NCBI RefSeq assembly: GCF_048569485.1
Contig: NC_134358.1
Span: 238,353,404-238,417,403 of the forward strand
Reading direction: 5' to 3'
DNA length: 64,000 nt
Source: Anomaloglossus baeobatrachus
Lineage: Eukaryota; Chordata; Amphibia; Anura; Aromobatidae
Position 1 is the stretch's first letter. The number at the start of each line of letters is the position of its first letter. Shown here one piece after another: positions 12,000-24,680 of this stretch. Made by a program: the position numbers and the translations under genes. The notes below the pieces were generated by a model. That model searched no databases. It saw only the letters and a list, made by a program, of their open reading frames with translations, and was not told the origin of the DNA.

Positions 12000-12180
12000 G
12001 CGCAGCGACCCGTCAGGCCCTGCGCTGCGCAGCGACCCGTCAGGCCCTGCGCTGCGCAGCGACCCGTCAGGCCCTGCGCTGCGCAGCGACCCGTCAGGCC
12101 CTGCGCTGCGCAGCGACCCGTCAGGCCCTGCGCTGCGCAGCGACCCGTCAGGCCCTGCGCTGCGCAGCGACCCGTCAGTC
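12000..12180. repeat. 27-bp minisatellite, about seven copies
   Basis: Unit CAGCGACCCGTCAGGCCCTG plus CGCTGCG, period 27 from 12001, with copies almost identical. Each unit contains the palindrome CGCTGCGCAGCG. Because 27 is divisible by 3, all frames stay open and give repetitive peptides; these are not genes. It lies in the right arm of the hAT element. Confidence 0.9.
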
Positions 12181-12357
12181 TACAAGACTGCTTCCCCTCC
12201 CACCACTGGCTCCCCAGTAACTTGTATGGCCCCTCCAGTAACATATATGCTGTTTATTATGTTAATATTTTATTGTATTATTTTTTTTTGGGTGGGGGGC
12301 CCATTCAGACTTTTGCTATCGGGCCCCATGATTTCCATGTACGCCCCTGGCTGTGTA

Positions 12358-12609
12358 TAATCCCACCCACAGTTTTCTGGGTACATTATGTAGCGAGAGG
12401 GTTGCAAATCAGTGCTGGGGTATGGTTGAACTAAGGTACAACAGGTCACTTGTCCTCTAGTGATAATCTCCTGCTGATAAAACACAGATTGTATTGAAAC
12501 AGCAGAACACAGCCCAGTAAGCGACACATCCATGTAAATAGGGTCTCTGCTCCTACATTATGTTGCTCTATGAGCACATACCAAAAACCTGCTGACGGAT
12601 TCCCTTTAT
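12358..12609 (-). mobile_element. T2/Kolobok-type MITE, partial
   Basis: Reversed, it begins TATAAAGGGAATCCGTCAGC and reads on through GATTATCACTAGAGGAC. This is a T2-style terminus like those at 48072 and 14391. The hAT element abuts its other side, so the two may be nested. Non-coding. Confidence 0.45.
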
Positions 12610-12708
12610 ATTAAACACGGTCAGATTTACATTACAATACTTTTGGGAACACAAATGGAATATAAATGTTAAAGGCAAAATGATAGAAAAAGTTAAAGCA
12701 GCACTTAT

Positions 12709-12825
12709 CTTTGACACCAATCCTTGTTTAATCAAGGTCCAACCTTCCTGGCATTCACTCTTGCAGAAATGCTGAATGCATTTCAATACTAGAGATACAT
12801 TTTGAAATTCGTTTCGATCTAACTC
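12709..12825 (-). CDS. sycp2l: SYCP2-family exon (best fit SYCP2L), downstream exon of two
   Basis: 117 bp, 39 codons, no stops. It translates from ELDRNEFQNVSLVLK through KCIQHFCKSE to LIKQGLVSK. The acceptor is a good pyrimidine tract ending TTCTAG. This pattern (ELDKxEFxxVSLLLKCIQ...LIQQGL) is the armadillo-like N-terminal region of SYCP2 and SYCP2L, meiotic chromosome-axis/oocyte proteins; SYCP2L is NO145 in Xenopus. SYCP2 itself fits less well. The identification is from memory, without a search. The exon ends AAG followed by ATAAGT rather than GTAAGT: either an AT-AC intron or a mutated donor. The next exon was not found and should lie at lower coordinates or beyond the window. Confidence 0.75.
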
Positions 12826-12894
12826 CTAGAAGATAAAGAGTTCTGTAATGTCGGAAGGATAACTGAACAAATAACCACACTGCGATATACCCAC

Positions 12895-13032
12895 CTTATT
12901 TATCAATCTGTCCAGTTGGTTTAAGAGAACCTTGCTGTATCTTTGTTCTGACCATACTATCTTATTCTCAAATAATTCGCTAATTTTCTGAAACCCTTTG
13001 CCCTTAAAAGCATCGACAATAAGAGTTTCCAG
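12895..13032 (-). CDS. sycp2l: SYCP2-family exon (best fit SYCP2L), upstream exon of two
   Basis: 138 bp, 46 codons, no stops, phase 0 at both ends. It translates LETLIVDAFKGKGFQK, ISELFENKIVWSEQRY, ending LLNQLDRLINK. Acceptor TTTTTTTTCTAG; donor AAG|GTGGGT. The 69-bp intron to the next exon (12894-12826) runs GTGGGT...TTCTAG, very short against flanks of tens of kb. The reading frame continues directly into ELDRNEF of the next exon, as in SYCP2L. No initiator exon was recognised upstream (13 kb and beyond). Clean splice sites and open frames argue for a live gene rather than a processed copy. Confidence 0.75.
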
Positions 13033-13056
13033 CTAGAAAAAAAATAAAATAAAAAT

Positions 13057-14110
<1,054 letters not shown>

Positions 14111-14390
14111 GTATATGATTGCACTAGGACCAATGTTATTCAGTGAGGCAGTCAGATTTGCTTATTTTTCCTCAGCTCAAATTTGACTGCAGATAAAATT
14201 GCAGCACGTCAACAATGCACGTGTATATACAGTGGGGAAAGATGTATTTCATACACTAACGATTTTGCAAGTTTTCCCACTTACAAAGCATGGAGAAATC
14301 TGTAATTTTTATCTTAGGCACGCTTCAATTGTGACAGACAGAATCCCCCCCCCAAATCCAGAAAATCACGTTGTATGATTTTTTAAATAA

Positions 14391-16188
14391 TTAAAAAGGA
14401 AACCTGTCACCAGTTTTATGGCCTATAAGCTGTGGCCACCACCAGTGGGCTCCTTTATACAGATTTCTAACATGCTGTATATAAGAGCGCAGGCCGCTGT
14501 AAGAACATTAAAATCAGATTATAGTATTCACCTAAAGCGGTCGCTGCGGTGCTGGTTGGCCCGGTGGGCAGCGCTGTTGTCTGGGACCGGCGCCTCCTCT
14601 CACGGCCATCTTGCTCCTCCGTCTTCTGAAGCCTGTGTGCATGATGCGTCCACGTCATACACACTCGACGACACTGAGGTCCTGCACAGGCACACTATAA
14701 TACTTTGATTTGCCCTGTAAAGGGCAGATCAAAAATGCGTCTGCGCAGAACCTCAGTGCCGGCGAGTTTGTATGACGTGGACGCATCATGCACACAGGCT
14801 TCAGAAGACGGAGGAGCAAGATGGCCGTGAGAGGAGGCGCCGGTCCCAGAGAACAGCGCTGCCCACCGGGCCAACCAGCACCGCAGCGACCGCTTTAGGT
14901 GAGTATTATAAAGTGTTTTTTTTATGTTCTTACAGCGGCCTGTGCTCTTATATATGTGCCGCCCCCGCGTCAGCAGCAGGGCTGCTCGGATCCGGATCCG
15001 CGGTGGCTCGCGGCCTCTCTGGACCCGGGGGTCGGGGTCAGGGGGCCAGTCGGATAAAAAAAAAAAAAAAAAGGGGGAGTATTTACAAGGGATGATGTGG
15101 AAAGTTCGTGACACTACCCGTGGTGTGTGGTAATGTGGAGTACCACCACTGCAGTTGGGAGTACCCGGTGGCGATGGTGTGGGCAGCCAGGTGTTTAACC
15201 CCTCCACGGGTAGGGGGAATGCCCTGGGACTCGATAAGGGCGACGGGGAGGTGCCGTTGGGACGGTAAGGGTCACTTGTGTACTCAGTACAATAACGCTG
15301 ACACCGACAACTGTGCTAAACCAAAAGCTCTTGACACCGCTGCTGCTGGGAGGGAGCACGTCTGGATCGCGTGCCGTTGGTGTTGCCTGTTAGTCTGTGA
15401 CCTTTGCCTTCGCGCACCTTGTCTTCTAGTTGATCCCTTTAGTGTGAAACTAATATCTGTTCCCGCTCCCCAGTATGGCTAACTGGGTGAGCTTGCTCTC
15501 AGGGTTCACTATTGGGATTTTCTGGACCGTATGTGTGGAAAGTCCTATCCCCCTCGTTGCGCTAGTACCCCGATTTTGGAGAGGGTGGAGAACGGATCTT
15601 TAAGGCTCCGTCCTCGTCGGGTAAGTTTCCAGGGCGCCTGAAGCTACTTCCTGACCTAGGGTCCACGTACCCAGTCGTGCCCTGGCCCCTGCCCGGCGAT
15701 GGCACAAAGCCACCGGCTGTTCTCCTCGACAGTCTGTGCCCCTTGTCACGATCCCCTGCGACCGGGGTCCAGCTCCTACCAGGCCCAGACCAACGTCTGC
15801 CACCTAGTAGTTCCAAGGAGCCCAGCTCCTGACCACTCCTCTCGAGAGTCACCCCTCAACTGACTCCTAACACTCCTGACCTTCCCCTTAACCAACCCCC
15901 CAAGTGGGCGACCCTATTCCACTCAGGCCGTCCACTGGTGTGTCTGGTGGCTGTGGTGCAGAGTGTTCCTAGGATTTTGATTAGCTTGTTCTTGGCAATA
16001 CCAAAGGTCAGGGACCCATAACCAACGAAGAGGTGGATACTGTACAGAAGGGCAGATTGCACAATACCCTGTGACAACCTGATAGGCCAGGGCGTCACAT
16101 ATACAGCATGTTAGAATGCTGTATATAAGAGCCCACTGGTAGTGGCCACAGCTTTTAGGCCATTAAACTGGTGACCGGTTCCCTTTAA
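14391..16188. mobile_element. T2/Kolobok-type MITE carrying a solo LTR
   Basis: Starts TTAAAAAGGAAACCTGTCACC and ends GGTGACCGGTTCCCTTTAA, the inverted partner. The same family is complete at 48072-48643. Internal hairpins (GCTGTATATAAGAGC and reverse) and a large inverted repeat around the AGGTCCTGCGCAGG-like centre are shared with that copy. TTAA at the edges fits the T2/Kolobok target. Confidence 0.75.
14955..16099 (-). mobile_element. Solo LTR (fossil)
   Basis: Begins TGTGCCGCCCCCGCG and ends CAGGGCGTCACA, flanked by an exact 4-bp duplication TATA (14951-14954, 16100-16103) inside the T2 MITE. The undisturbed MITE sequence at 48580 shows the empty site. On the minus strand it starts TGTGACGCCCTGG like other LTRs here. 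It is a remnant of one LTR element after recombination. Confidence 0.75.
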
Positions 16189-16424
16189 TTTGCAGTTTAG
16201 TGGATGAAGTATTGGATCCTCAAGCAAACAAGAATTCTAGCTGTGACAGACCTGTTATTTTTTTCTTTAAGAAGTCCTACTCTACACGCATTACCTGTAT
16301 TAATTGCATCTGTTTGAACTTGTTACCTGTCCACACACAATCACTCTCCAATCTCTCCACCATGACCAAGACGAAAGATCTGACTAAGGACACAGGGGAC
16401 AAAAGTGTAGACCTGCACAGAGAG

Positions 16425-17026
<602 letters not shown>

Positions 17027-17119
17027 TACACACATACATACACAAGGTGACTGATCATTACTTGATCTGGGATTCCATGCTGGAACCAGTCTCAAGGATC
17101 ACCATTATTAGCACACTAA

Positions 17120-17611
17120 GGCTACTTACACACATCAGTTTTTTGGCATCAGGCACAATCCGGCGTGTGCCTGATGCAATGGATCCATCACAGAATATGC
17201 AAAAAAAAGCAAATCAGTTTTTGCATCCGTTTCGTCCGTGTTTTTTTTTTTTTGTTGGATCCGTTTTAGTTTTTTTTCAATAAATTGGAGCATGCTCAGT
17301 TTACAAAAACGGATCTGGTGGCCGCATCCGTTCTTTGCCGCATTACGCCGGAATCGGCGTCCATAGGCTTCCACTGTAAATCATGCTGTATCACGGCAGA
17401 CAAAAAACGTTACAAGAGACGTTCCATCCAGCCACCGCTTTAGCCAATTACGACGGATCCGGCACAAGCCGGATGCAACGCAAGGCCATCAGGCACAATC
17501 CAGCGCTAATACAAATCAATGGGGATAAAACTGATCCGGCGCCGGATCAGTTTTATCCGTTTTTTTCTGGTTTGTGCCTGATGGAAAAAAAACTGATGTG
17601 TGAAAGTAGCC
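17120..17611. mobile_element. Harbinger-type MITE (492 bp) in Tc1
   Basis: Left GGCTACTTACACACATCAG, right CTGATGTGTGAAAGTAGCC. The inverted repeats continue with CATCAGGCACAA. The left flank is TAA and the right flank CAA, and Tc1 sequence rejoins across it. Internal palindromes are built on ATCCGGC/GCCGGAT. Confidence 0.75.
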
Positions 17612-17688
17612 CAAGTCATCAGAGAATAAAATCCCCCAGGGCACACTAGGTCTCCCTGCTCACGCCTCCACACGTCCAGGCCCGTTTG

Positions 17689-18749
17689 TGTGGTGCCCCT
17701 GCGGCTTCAGGCACCACAGGGTACTGCACCTCACCCGGGGTGCAGTATTCATTTTGGAACGGAGGAGATCATCACCGGTAAACCACCACAACACAGTTAG
17801 TTGCCCTCTCACTGGGACTGGGCTAGGGTAGAGACATGGATAGAGACTTGGAAGGTGGCCATCACTAATGTGGTGGACCTTCTGCTCACTAATTCAGAAA
17901 CCTGGAAGGGGGGGGGGGGGTCGAACAGCAGAGAGGGAAGTGGCGAGTCAGCAGTTGTTCACAGCAGAAAGTCTGAGGAGGCAGAAGGAAGCAGAGCTGG
18001 AGGTGACAGGTCTCGGGAACGGGAGGCTGGAGGAATTTGTCCCAGGACCAGGAGAACAGACAGAGGAGCCATCTCACACAGCATTCAGTTAGCTGCGGGC
18101 TCAGCAAGCGCCAGGTGGCACTCAGGAAGAGACAACAGTCAGAAGTGACAAGGACTGACAGGGGCCCGTGGTCCGGAGATGGAGACTCGACCCAGGTTCT
18201 TAGGAAGAAGGGGGATCCCAGGGTTCGCAGGGATTGCTGCAGGCACCTGTGACCCACTCCACAGCCCAGGAGCTGGGGTGGAGGGAAGACTATTGGAAAG
18301 GACACACAGAAGTAAACGCCGGCCTTGACCTCCAAGCTATCCGGGATCGGCTGGAGCCCATCACACCGGAGTCCGGAAGGCCAAAGGGAGTGACTTCAGT
18401 GAGTAAAGAACTTGAACTGCACCCTCTGTCTCATCCCATCATTGCCGGCGCTCCCATCATCGCGCCCCTGCACCATCGGCAACTACTACCACCAACATCC
18501 TCCCTGAGGACTAGCTCTACCTGTGGAGAGCTGCAACAACCAAGCTGCGTCACTATCTGCCCCAGCAGAGAGAGACTTCCCGGAGCGGCTGTTAACAACT
18601 GGCTGCACACCACAGGTGGCATCACGAATAACTACTCCATCACCCCCATCTTTATTGACACCGCTGGGGTCACTGAGCCGGGCCAGGCCGCTGTGACATC
18701 CCTAAACCGACACTGACTAGTAAATCCTAGAGACCCCGTGGGCGCATCA
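17689..18749 (+). mobile_element. Solo LTR (fossil) in Tc1
   Basis: Begins TGTGGTGCCCCTGCGG and ends GTGGGCGCATCA, 1061 bp. The 4-bp flanks are TTTG and TCTG, and Tc1 sequence (GTCCAGGCCCG... ...CCAATGACCATCTGG) rejoins across it. It shares long stretches with 44532-44811 plus 46967-47306. Confidence 0.7.
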
Positions 18750-19685
18750 TCTGCAGTTCACCAATGACCATCTGGATGATTCAGAAGGCCATGTAGTCAA
18801 ATGAAATCAAGATAGAACTTTTTGGTATCAAATCCACTCACCGTGTTTGGAGGAAGAAGGATAAGTACAACATCCCAACCATAAAAGCATAGGGATGGAA
18901 ACATCATACTTTGGGGGTACTTTTCTGCAAAGGAAACGTGACGACTGCACTGTATTGAAGGGAGGATGGATAGGGTCATGCATCGAGAGATTTTGGCAAA
19001 TGACCTCCTTCCCTCAGTAAGGTCATTGAAGATGACGATGACCGAAACACACAGCTACGACAACTAAGGAGTGACTCCGTTAGAAGCATTTTGCGGACCT
19101 CCGATTCCGGCGCCGCCATGTAAGATGGGTTTTCTCTTAGCTCCATCACCCCTCGCCTAAAACCATCATGTGATGGCACTAAGTTGCCCAGCAAACCTCC
19201 AGACCTGTACACCCAGCGACCCAGTACATGCGGCAGTGGTCCTTTGATCAGGGGAGCCTGGCAGAACAGAGGTAAAGAAGCCTGTGGTGCTCAGCGCTCA
19301 AGCACAGAGGTAAAGATGGTACTGGCGGCTGTTATCTCTACAGAGGTGATCAAGGAGCAGTGCCCCAGATAAGGGTGCCGCAAGGCATAGCTCTACACAA
19401 CTCCGCGGGCCAGGTCGCAGGTTAGTTAAGCGCGGGGGAGGGAGGGGAGAAGAAGCGGAGACTCTGGAAAATGGCTCCAATCAAGGATAACATAGCATGC
19501 AGTTCAGGACACCTGCTAGACAAGCCAAAGGGTGATCATACATGAAGCAGGGACTCTGGGGAGGTGCCCCAAATGAATACAGCATAAACTACAGTTTTCT
19601 ACAATGACGTGGCGCTGCGGATGAGGTCGCCAGCTGAACAAGCTAAGGGGCCAAGACGTAAGCAGTCCCCCATTGATGGACCGAT

Positions 19686-20811
19686 TTGAGGAGTGGCGCC
19701 AAGACATCAGACCCCTACAGTCAGCATACTTTACAAGGAGAGGATACACCCTTGTCTCTTAAGCCCCCCAAGAATATGCAGACAGTAGAAGACAAAGAAA
19801 TGTCGGTTTTCAGTGAAACTCTGGGTACCCCGGATATATTTAAATTGGTGGAGGGCATCAACTATAAGCTCTTAGCCTCTGAAGTGGCAAATCACATTCT
19901 ACCAGACATTTCCATCACTCTTAAAGAAACAGTCACCACTGCTCTCCAAGCGCTGCAAAACCAGCTTGATGAGACAGTGGAGCAAGTGGCGGCTATAGAA
20001 ACCAGAATATCTACCATGGAAGATGACCTAACCTCAGATCACACAACAGTAATGCGCTTATCCAGAGAAAACCCAATCTTGAGAGACCTCATGGATGACT
20101 TAGAGAAGCAATCTAAAAGAAGCACTATATGTATACTTGGTCTTCTGGAATAATATCCATATGAGGAGCTGCATGGGCTATGCAAAGCAATCATACCTAG
20201 AGCCCTAAGCATCACAGGTGCAAGAGAATTGGAAGGGTTCATCAACCTGGTCCACCAAGGAGAAATTCGGAGGGGGACACAGCCAAATGCCCAATACAAG
20301 TTATAAACACAATATATAGATTTTACCAACAAGCAAGAGATAATCCAGGCATACAGGAAAGAGCACCACCATAGACATGAATGGATCCCGAATCCTGCTA
20401 TTTGAGGACTTCTCAGCAGAGGTCACTAGGCAACGCAGAGCATTCACTTCCATACGCTTGGCCCTGTTCAAAAAGAATATAAGGTTCCAGCTAAAGTACC
20501 CTACCGTGCTAATCATCAGTCACCAAGATGGCTCCCCCAACCTGAAGGAAGCAGAAGAGTTCATCAAACGAATTGCCAGCCCTCAAAGATCCAGAAAATC
20601 CCCTGCATCGGAGAACAACCAGCGGCAAGACCATAGATCGGCAAAAAGAGGCTCTGGAAGACCCCCACCGTCTGACCCGAAAGATCAAAGGCAGACAATA
20701 AATAACCGCCTGACAGGTACATCTAATGCAAAACTGTTTTTCAAAGTTTGGGAGCTAGCTGCTCAAATAGTTCCAGTAAATACCACAAGGGCTCAGTGGA
20801 CTTTAAGGTAA
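19686..20811 (+). pseudogene. LINE ORF1 (nucleic-acid-binding protein), broken
   Basis: The first part contains a coiled-coil-like stretch (LDETVEQVAAIETRISTMED), then LEKQSKRSTICILGLLE, the start of an L1-type RRM. It stops at 20153. Matching sequence continues through YEELHGLCKAIIPRAL and KQEIIQAYRKE in other frames. From 20377 the C-terminal domain reads RILLFEDFSAEVTRQRRAF and FQLKYPTVLIIS, typical of L1 and Tx1 ORF1. About two breaks separate the halves. Its product would bind element RNA in cis. Confidence 0.7.
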
Positions 20812-20999
20812 GGTGTATTTTTATTTTTGTATTAATAATATAGTGATTATGGAATCAAGAATTTTTAATACAAAATTAAATTCACTGTTTCAGTAAAACT
20901 AGAATTAAAAAAAACTAAAAACACTGGGGGCTGCCATCTTAGATTTGGGGCAGTCCCTGTGCATAAGAGGCCATTATTGGGCTGTGACTCTATACTCAA

Positions 21000-21400
21000 G
21001 GCTGGTTTCAGACATCCATGTTTCAGGTACGTGTGACATCAGTTTTTAAAACGGATGCCACACGTACCCATGTTATTATTTGTTGTTAATCACAAGTTCT
21101 CGTTTTCACACGGACTGTGTGACCTCTCATGACCCCACACACAGACATGTCAGTTTTTTCTCTGGCAGCACGGGTGTCACAGGGATCGCACACTGATGTG
21201 ATCCATGAGACATCAGTGTGACACACGCCGGAGAAAACAGGGGTCTTTTTAATAAAAAAAATTTCTATATTTACCTCTCTCTAGCGATGCTGTCTCCGGC
21301 TCTGCTACCTCCCGCTCCTGACCCCCGCTCATTATACTCACTGAATACTCAGTGCCTTGTGGAGCTGGAAGCAGGGACAGCATCTCTGGGTGAGTATACA

Positions 21401-21478
<78 letters not shown>

Positions 21479-21884
21479 GAGAACCTGGAAGCCGGAACAC
21501 TGGGGGGACAGCATCTCGGACTCACAGTTCCCAATGAAGCGCGATTGTCACGGGGGGGGGGGTCATCAAGATGTCATCAGAGTTCATTGGGAACTCAGAT
21601 GACCTCCTAGATGTCGCTGTGCTTGCAGAATACTCACCTGTCCCCGCGATGCTCCGGCTTCAAGATCTCGAGTGCGGTTTATAATCGATTAATATAATGA
21701 GCAGCGGTCAGGAGCAGGAGGCAGCAGAGCTGGAGATAGCAGGCAAATATGGAAAATATTTTTATTTCACAGACAAGTGTTTCTCCAGTACCTGTCACAC
21801 GTAAGCAAACACGGATGCCACACGTATGACCATAAACGTGCGTGTGACTGGTACCTGATTAAACACGGATGTCTGACACTGGCC
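21000..21884. mobile_element. Harbinger-type MITE carrying its own (TG)n tract
   Basis: Starts GGCTGGTTTCAGACATCC after CAA and ends GGATGTCTGACACTGGCC before TAA. Relatives: a left-half copy at 62461 and a fragment at 31683-31920, both with a TG run at the matching place. It is non-coding although similar frames are open in two copies. Confidence 0.7.
21403..21478. repeat. (TG)n microsatellite inside MITE
   Basis: About 38 TG units directly before TTGAGAACCTGGAAGCCGG, the same junction as at 31781. Confidence 0.97.
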
Positions 21885-22799
21885 TAACACAGAGACCGCT
21901 TCTGCTGTGAGGTGGACACAGCCCCTGGGCTGTCCAGATCAAAGCAGAGGGATGAGATTGCCGCCATCTTTATGGAGCTCACAGAGTATGCTGTGTGCTG
22001 CACTTTCCCCCTGTCACTCGCTCAGTATGTGTGAGTACCAGCGCCACGCCTCTCTATTCCCCACCCCCCTGCCGCTCTCATGTGCTCACGTCGGGCCTCC
22101 GCTTATAGCAGCTTAGCGGAGCACAGTATAAAGAGGAACGTGGTATACAGTTGGGGGACAGGGTCTGTGTACATTGGGGGGCGTAGTTTACAGTGGCGCA
22201 CAATGCCAGCGGGCCTCTCTGATACCTTCGACATTAGGATCACTTTACGGTCACCAACAAAATGGCTCCGCACTGTCATCTTCCCTTTTCCTTTTGGAAA
22301 CACCCAGTAGGGGAGGGGAAGGGGTGACATCACACACGTGAGCAGATTTCACCCACTTTTACTGCAGTTATAATGTGAGCTAGTTGTACAGTAGGTTTTC
22401 AGCAGCTGCTTAGCCTAGTGTTTGAGTGGAAAATATCAAACTTCTAAAAAAAGGTTTTTTTATATATTTTGCTCAATTAAAAAAACAAATTATATTTAAA
22501 ACATAACATTAAGTACTTTACAGTTTTTGAGTTGATTTTTATTTTTTTTTGACAACCCCTTCCTTTTAAAAGGTAGAGATGACACTGTGAACTGTGTAAA
22601 AGTTCCCCCCCCCACCTGCTTATTTTTTTCTTCCTCCTTGCATTCCCCTTCCCTCTTCCACGGTGTTGAAATATCACCCTTTCTATTGTGAGGTTTCTAA
22701 GGCAACACAAGAAGGCTGACTGTCTTCGGTGACAAGTGAAATCTAAATATAAGGAAAGTTTGAGGAGGAGGCTAGGAGGAGAAGGACACTTAACTACTG

Positions 22800-22906
22800 T
22801 GGAATGCTATGAGGAAGGGAAAAGGGAAGGTTAACCCAGATAGTCACCTGGAATGTCAAAGGACTTTACTCCTCCCAAAAGCATCTTAAAGTGCTACATC
22901 ATCTTA
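22800..22906 (+). pseudogene. LINE ORF2, start of APE endonuclease domain
   Basis: One frame reads IVTWNVKGLYSSQKHLKVL then HHLK, the conserved N-terminal strand of L1-type endonucleases (consensus SWNVRGL) with the metal-coordinating Asn. It is interrupted at 22904 by a TTAA-flanked insertion and continues at 27686 with CLKPDIAHIQEMHL. Confidence 0.7.
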
Positions 22907-23689
22907 AAGGGGTGGTTCACCCATTTTTTTTATTTTCTGCATGAGTTCTACTTAGCATTCTAGGCGTTTTCTCCATTGGCTTGTTTCCATTTCTGGCACT
23001 GAGCGGCGCTATCCTGCACGCTCAGTGCCTGTCACATGACCTCCTGGAGCTGTGGCCGCCAGTATCCTCTTACGTCCCGGCAAGTTCCGGGCTCTCAAAC
23101 TTGACTGGTATGTCAGATTGAGCGAAAGGGCTGTGGGCAGTGACTACCGCACGTCACAGCCCAGCATCGAGGGGAGGAGATGGAGGACGTCAGTGTGGAG
23201 CCGGCTGAGCGTCCTGCAGATGGTGAGGCACGGGGCGCCAGGGTGGAATACAGGGGAGGTTGTTCAGCTGAAATCCCCCCCTGCACGTAAGTATCTGATC
23301 ACACTATCCACCCGCCCGCTCTGCTGCGATGTCAGGAGAGCGGCCGGTGTCGGGCAGTGTGATCATCTGCTCCTCCCACCAGCACTACAGGACGCAGCAA
23401 CCAGCAAGACACTGACAGGCATGTCACCGCTGTGCTCTGCCACCTGTCCTGCTGCATGGGACCAACTGTCTGCACTCTGTCACCTGCACCACAAGTCACA
23501 GAGTGGAGACAGTTGGTGACAGAACACCTCTGCCCCCCCCACTCTCCTCTGCCCCCCCACTCTCCTCCCCCCTCGCCCTCTTCCCCCCCCCCCCCCCCCT
23601 CGCTCTCTCCTGGCAAGGTCAGTACAGAAATCTCTCCATTGTGGAGTGGTGAGAGGGAGTAATAAACATGGAGTCCCTACTGTGTCTGT

Positions 23690-24680
23690 GTATTTATTTC
23701 TAATATTTTTTTCTCTGTGTAGTGTCTTTATTTTTTTATTTTTATTTAAACCCTTTATTGGAGATTCTTAATGGCCAGGTCAAACTTGGCCTGACATTAA
23801 GAATCTCGGGCTTTATACCAGCTGGTAAAACATAGCTGGTATTAACCCCTTATTACCCAGCGTGCCACCTGCCACCAGGGCCACTGGAAGAGTTGGATAC
23901 AGCGCCAGAAGATGGCGCTTCTATGAAAGCGCCATTTTCTGGGGCGGCTGTGGACTGCAATTCGCAGCGGGGGCCCCAGAAATTTTGGGCACCCTGCACT
24001 GCGGATTCCAATCCCCAGCTGCCTAGTTGTACCTGGCTGGACTCAAAAATTTGGCGAAGCCCACGTCATTTTTTTTTTTAATTTCATGAAATAAAAAAAA
24101 AAAAAAAAAGGGGGCTCTATATTTTTGGTTCCCAGCCGGGAACAAATAGGCAGCTGGGGGTTGGGGGCAGCCCGTAGCTGCCTGCTGTACCTGGCTAGCA
24201 TACAAAAATATGGCGAAGCCCACGTCATTTTTTTAAAAACGTTTTCAGGCAAAAACCTTTATAAAAAAAAAAAAAAAAATGCTTCCCTGGATTTCTATTG
24301 CCAGTGAAAGTAACACCAAGCAGCGGGGGTTAGCAGCCAGTAGCTGCTTGGGTTACCCTTAGCAATAGAAAATGCAGCGGGAGCCCACAAACAATGATTT
24401 TTTGTTTTTTTTATTTTTAATGAATTTAAAAAAAAAAAAAAATAGACACGGGCTTCGCCCATCGAGCACCAGAGCATTTTACTGCTCATTCATCCCAAGT
24501 AATCAGATGACTCCAGTGTCGGCCGATTGCTTGATCTGTGTCCCCCCTGCATCCATCGCAGCGTGTACAGGCTGTGAGGTCACCTGAGTTCAGTCCAGCA
24601 CTGGAGTCAGCTCATCTGAACTCAGCTGAACTCCAGCCCGCTCACGCTGTGATGGATGCAGGGGGACACAAAACAAGTAA
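23690..24680. repeat. Dispersed repeat with self-complementary parts
   Basis: Includes the short inverted repeat around TTGGCCTGACATTAAGAAT, two tandem-like blocks (GGCGAAGCCCACGTCATTTTTT at 24053 and 24213) and poly(A) tracts. It resembles the arms of the palindrome at 41502 (GCCATTTTC...GGGGCGGCTG). No gene. Confidence 0.5.

Larger units (their letters stand above)
4292..12349. mobile_element. hAT-family DNA transposon, expanded by nested insertions
   Basis: The left end reads CAGTGGCGTACC and the right end, reversed, reads CAGGGGCGTACA, so the terminal inverted repeats match at 10 of the first 11 bases. An exact 8-bp duplication GCTGTGTA flanks both ends (4284-4291 and 12350-12357), which is diagnostic for hAT. 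Its own sequence is only about 1.5 kb (4292-5307 and 11833-12349); the rest is later insertions. It carries CAGGTGAGT (a donor-like site near 4851) and two minisatellites. No transposase frame is seen, so it is probably non-autonomous. Confidence 0.85.

Noticed and set aside
12000-12180. CRISPR-like array
   Set aside because: Units are head-to-tail identical with no variable spacers.
19186-19215. Tc1 continuation at CCTCCAGACCTGTAC
   Set aside because: Short resemblance to a Tc1 transposase phrase, but the flanks do not continue; treated as part of the LINE 5' region.
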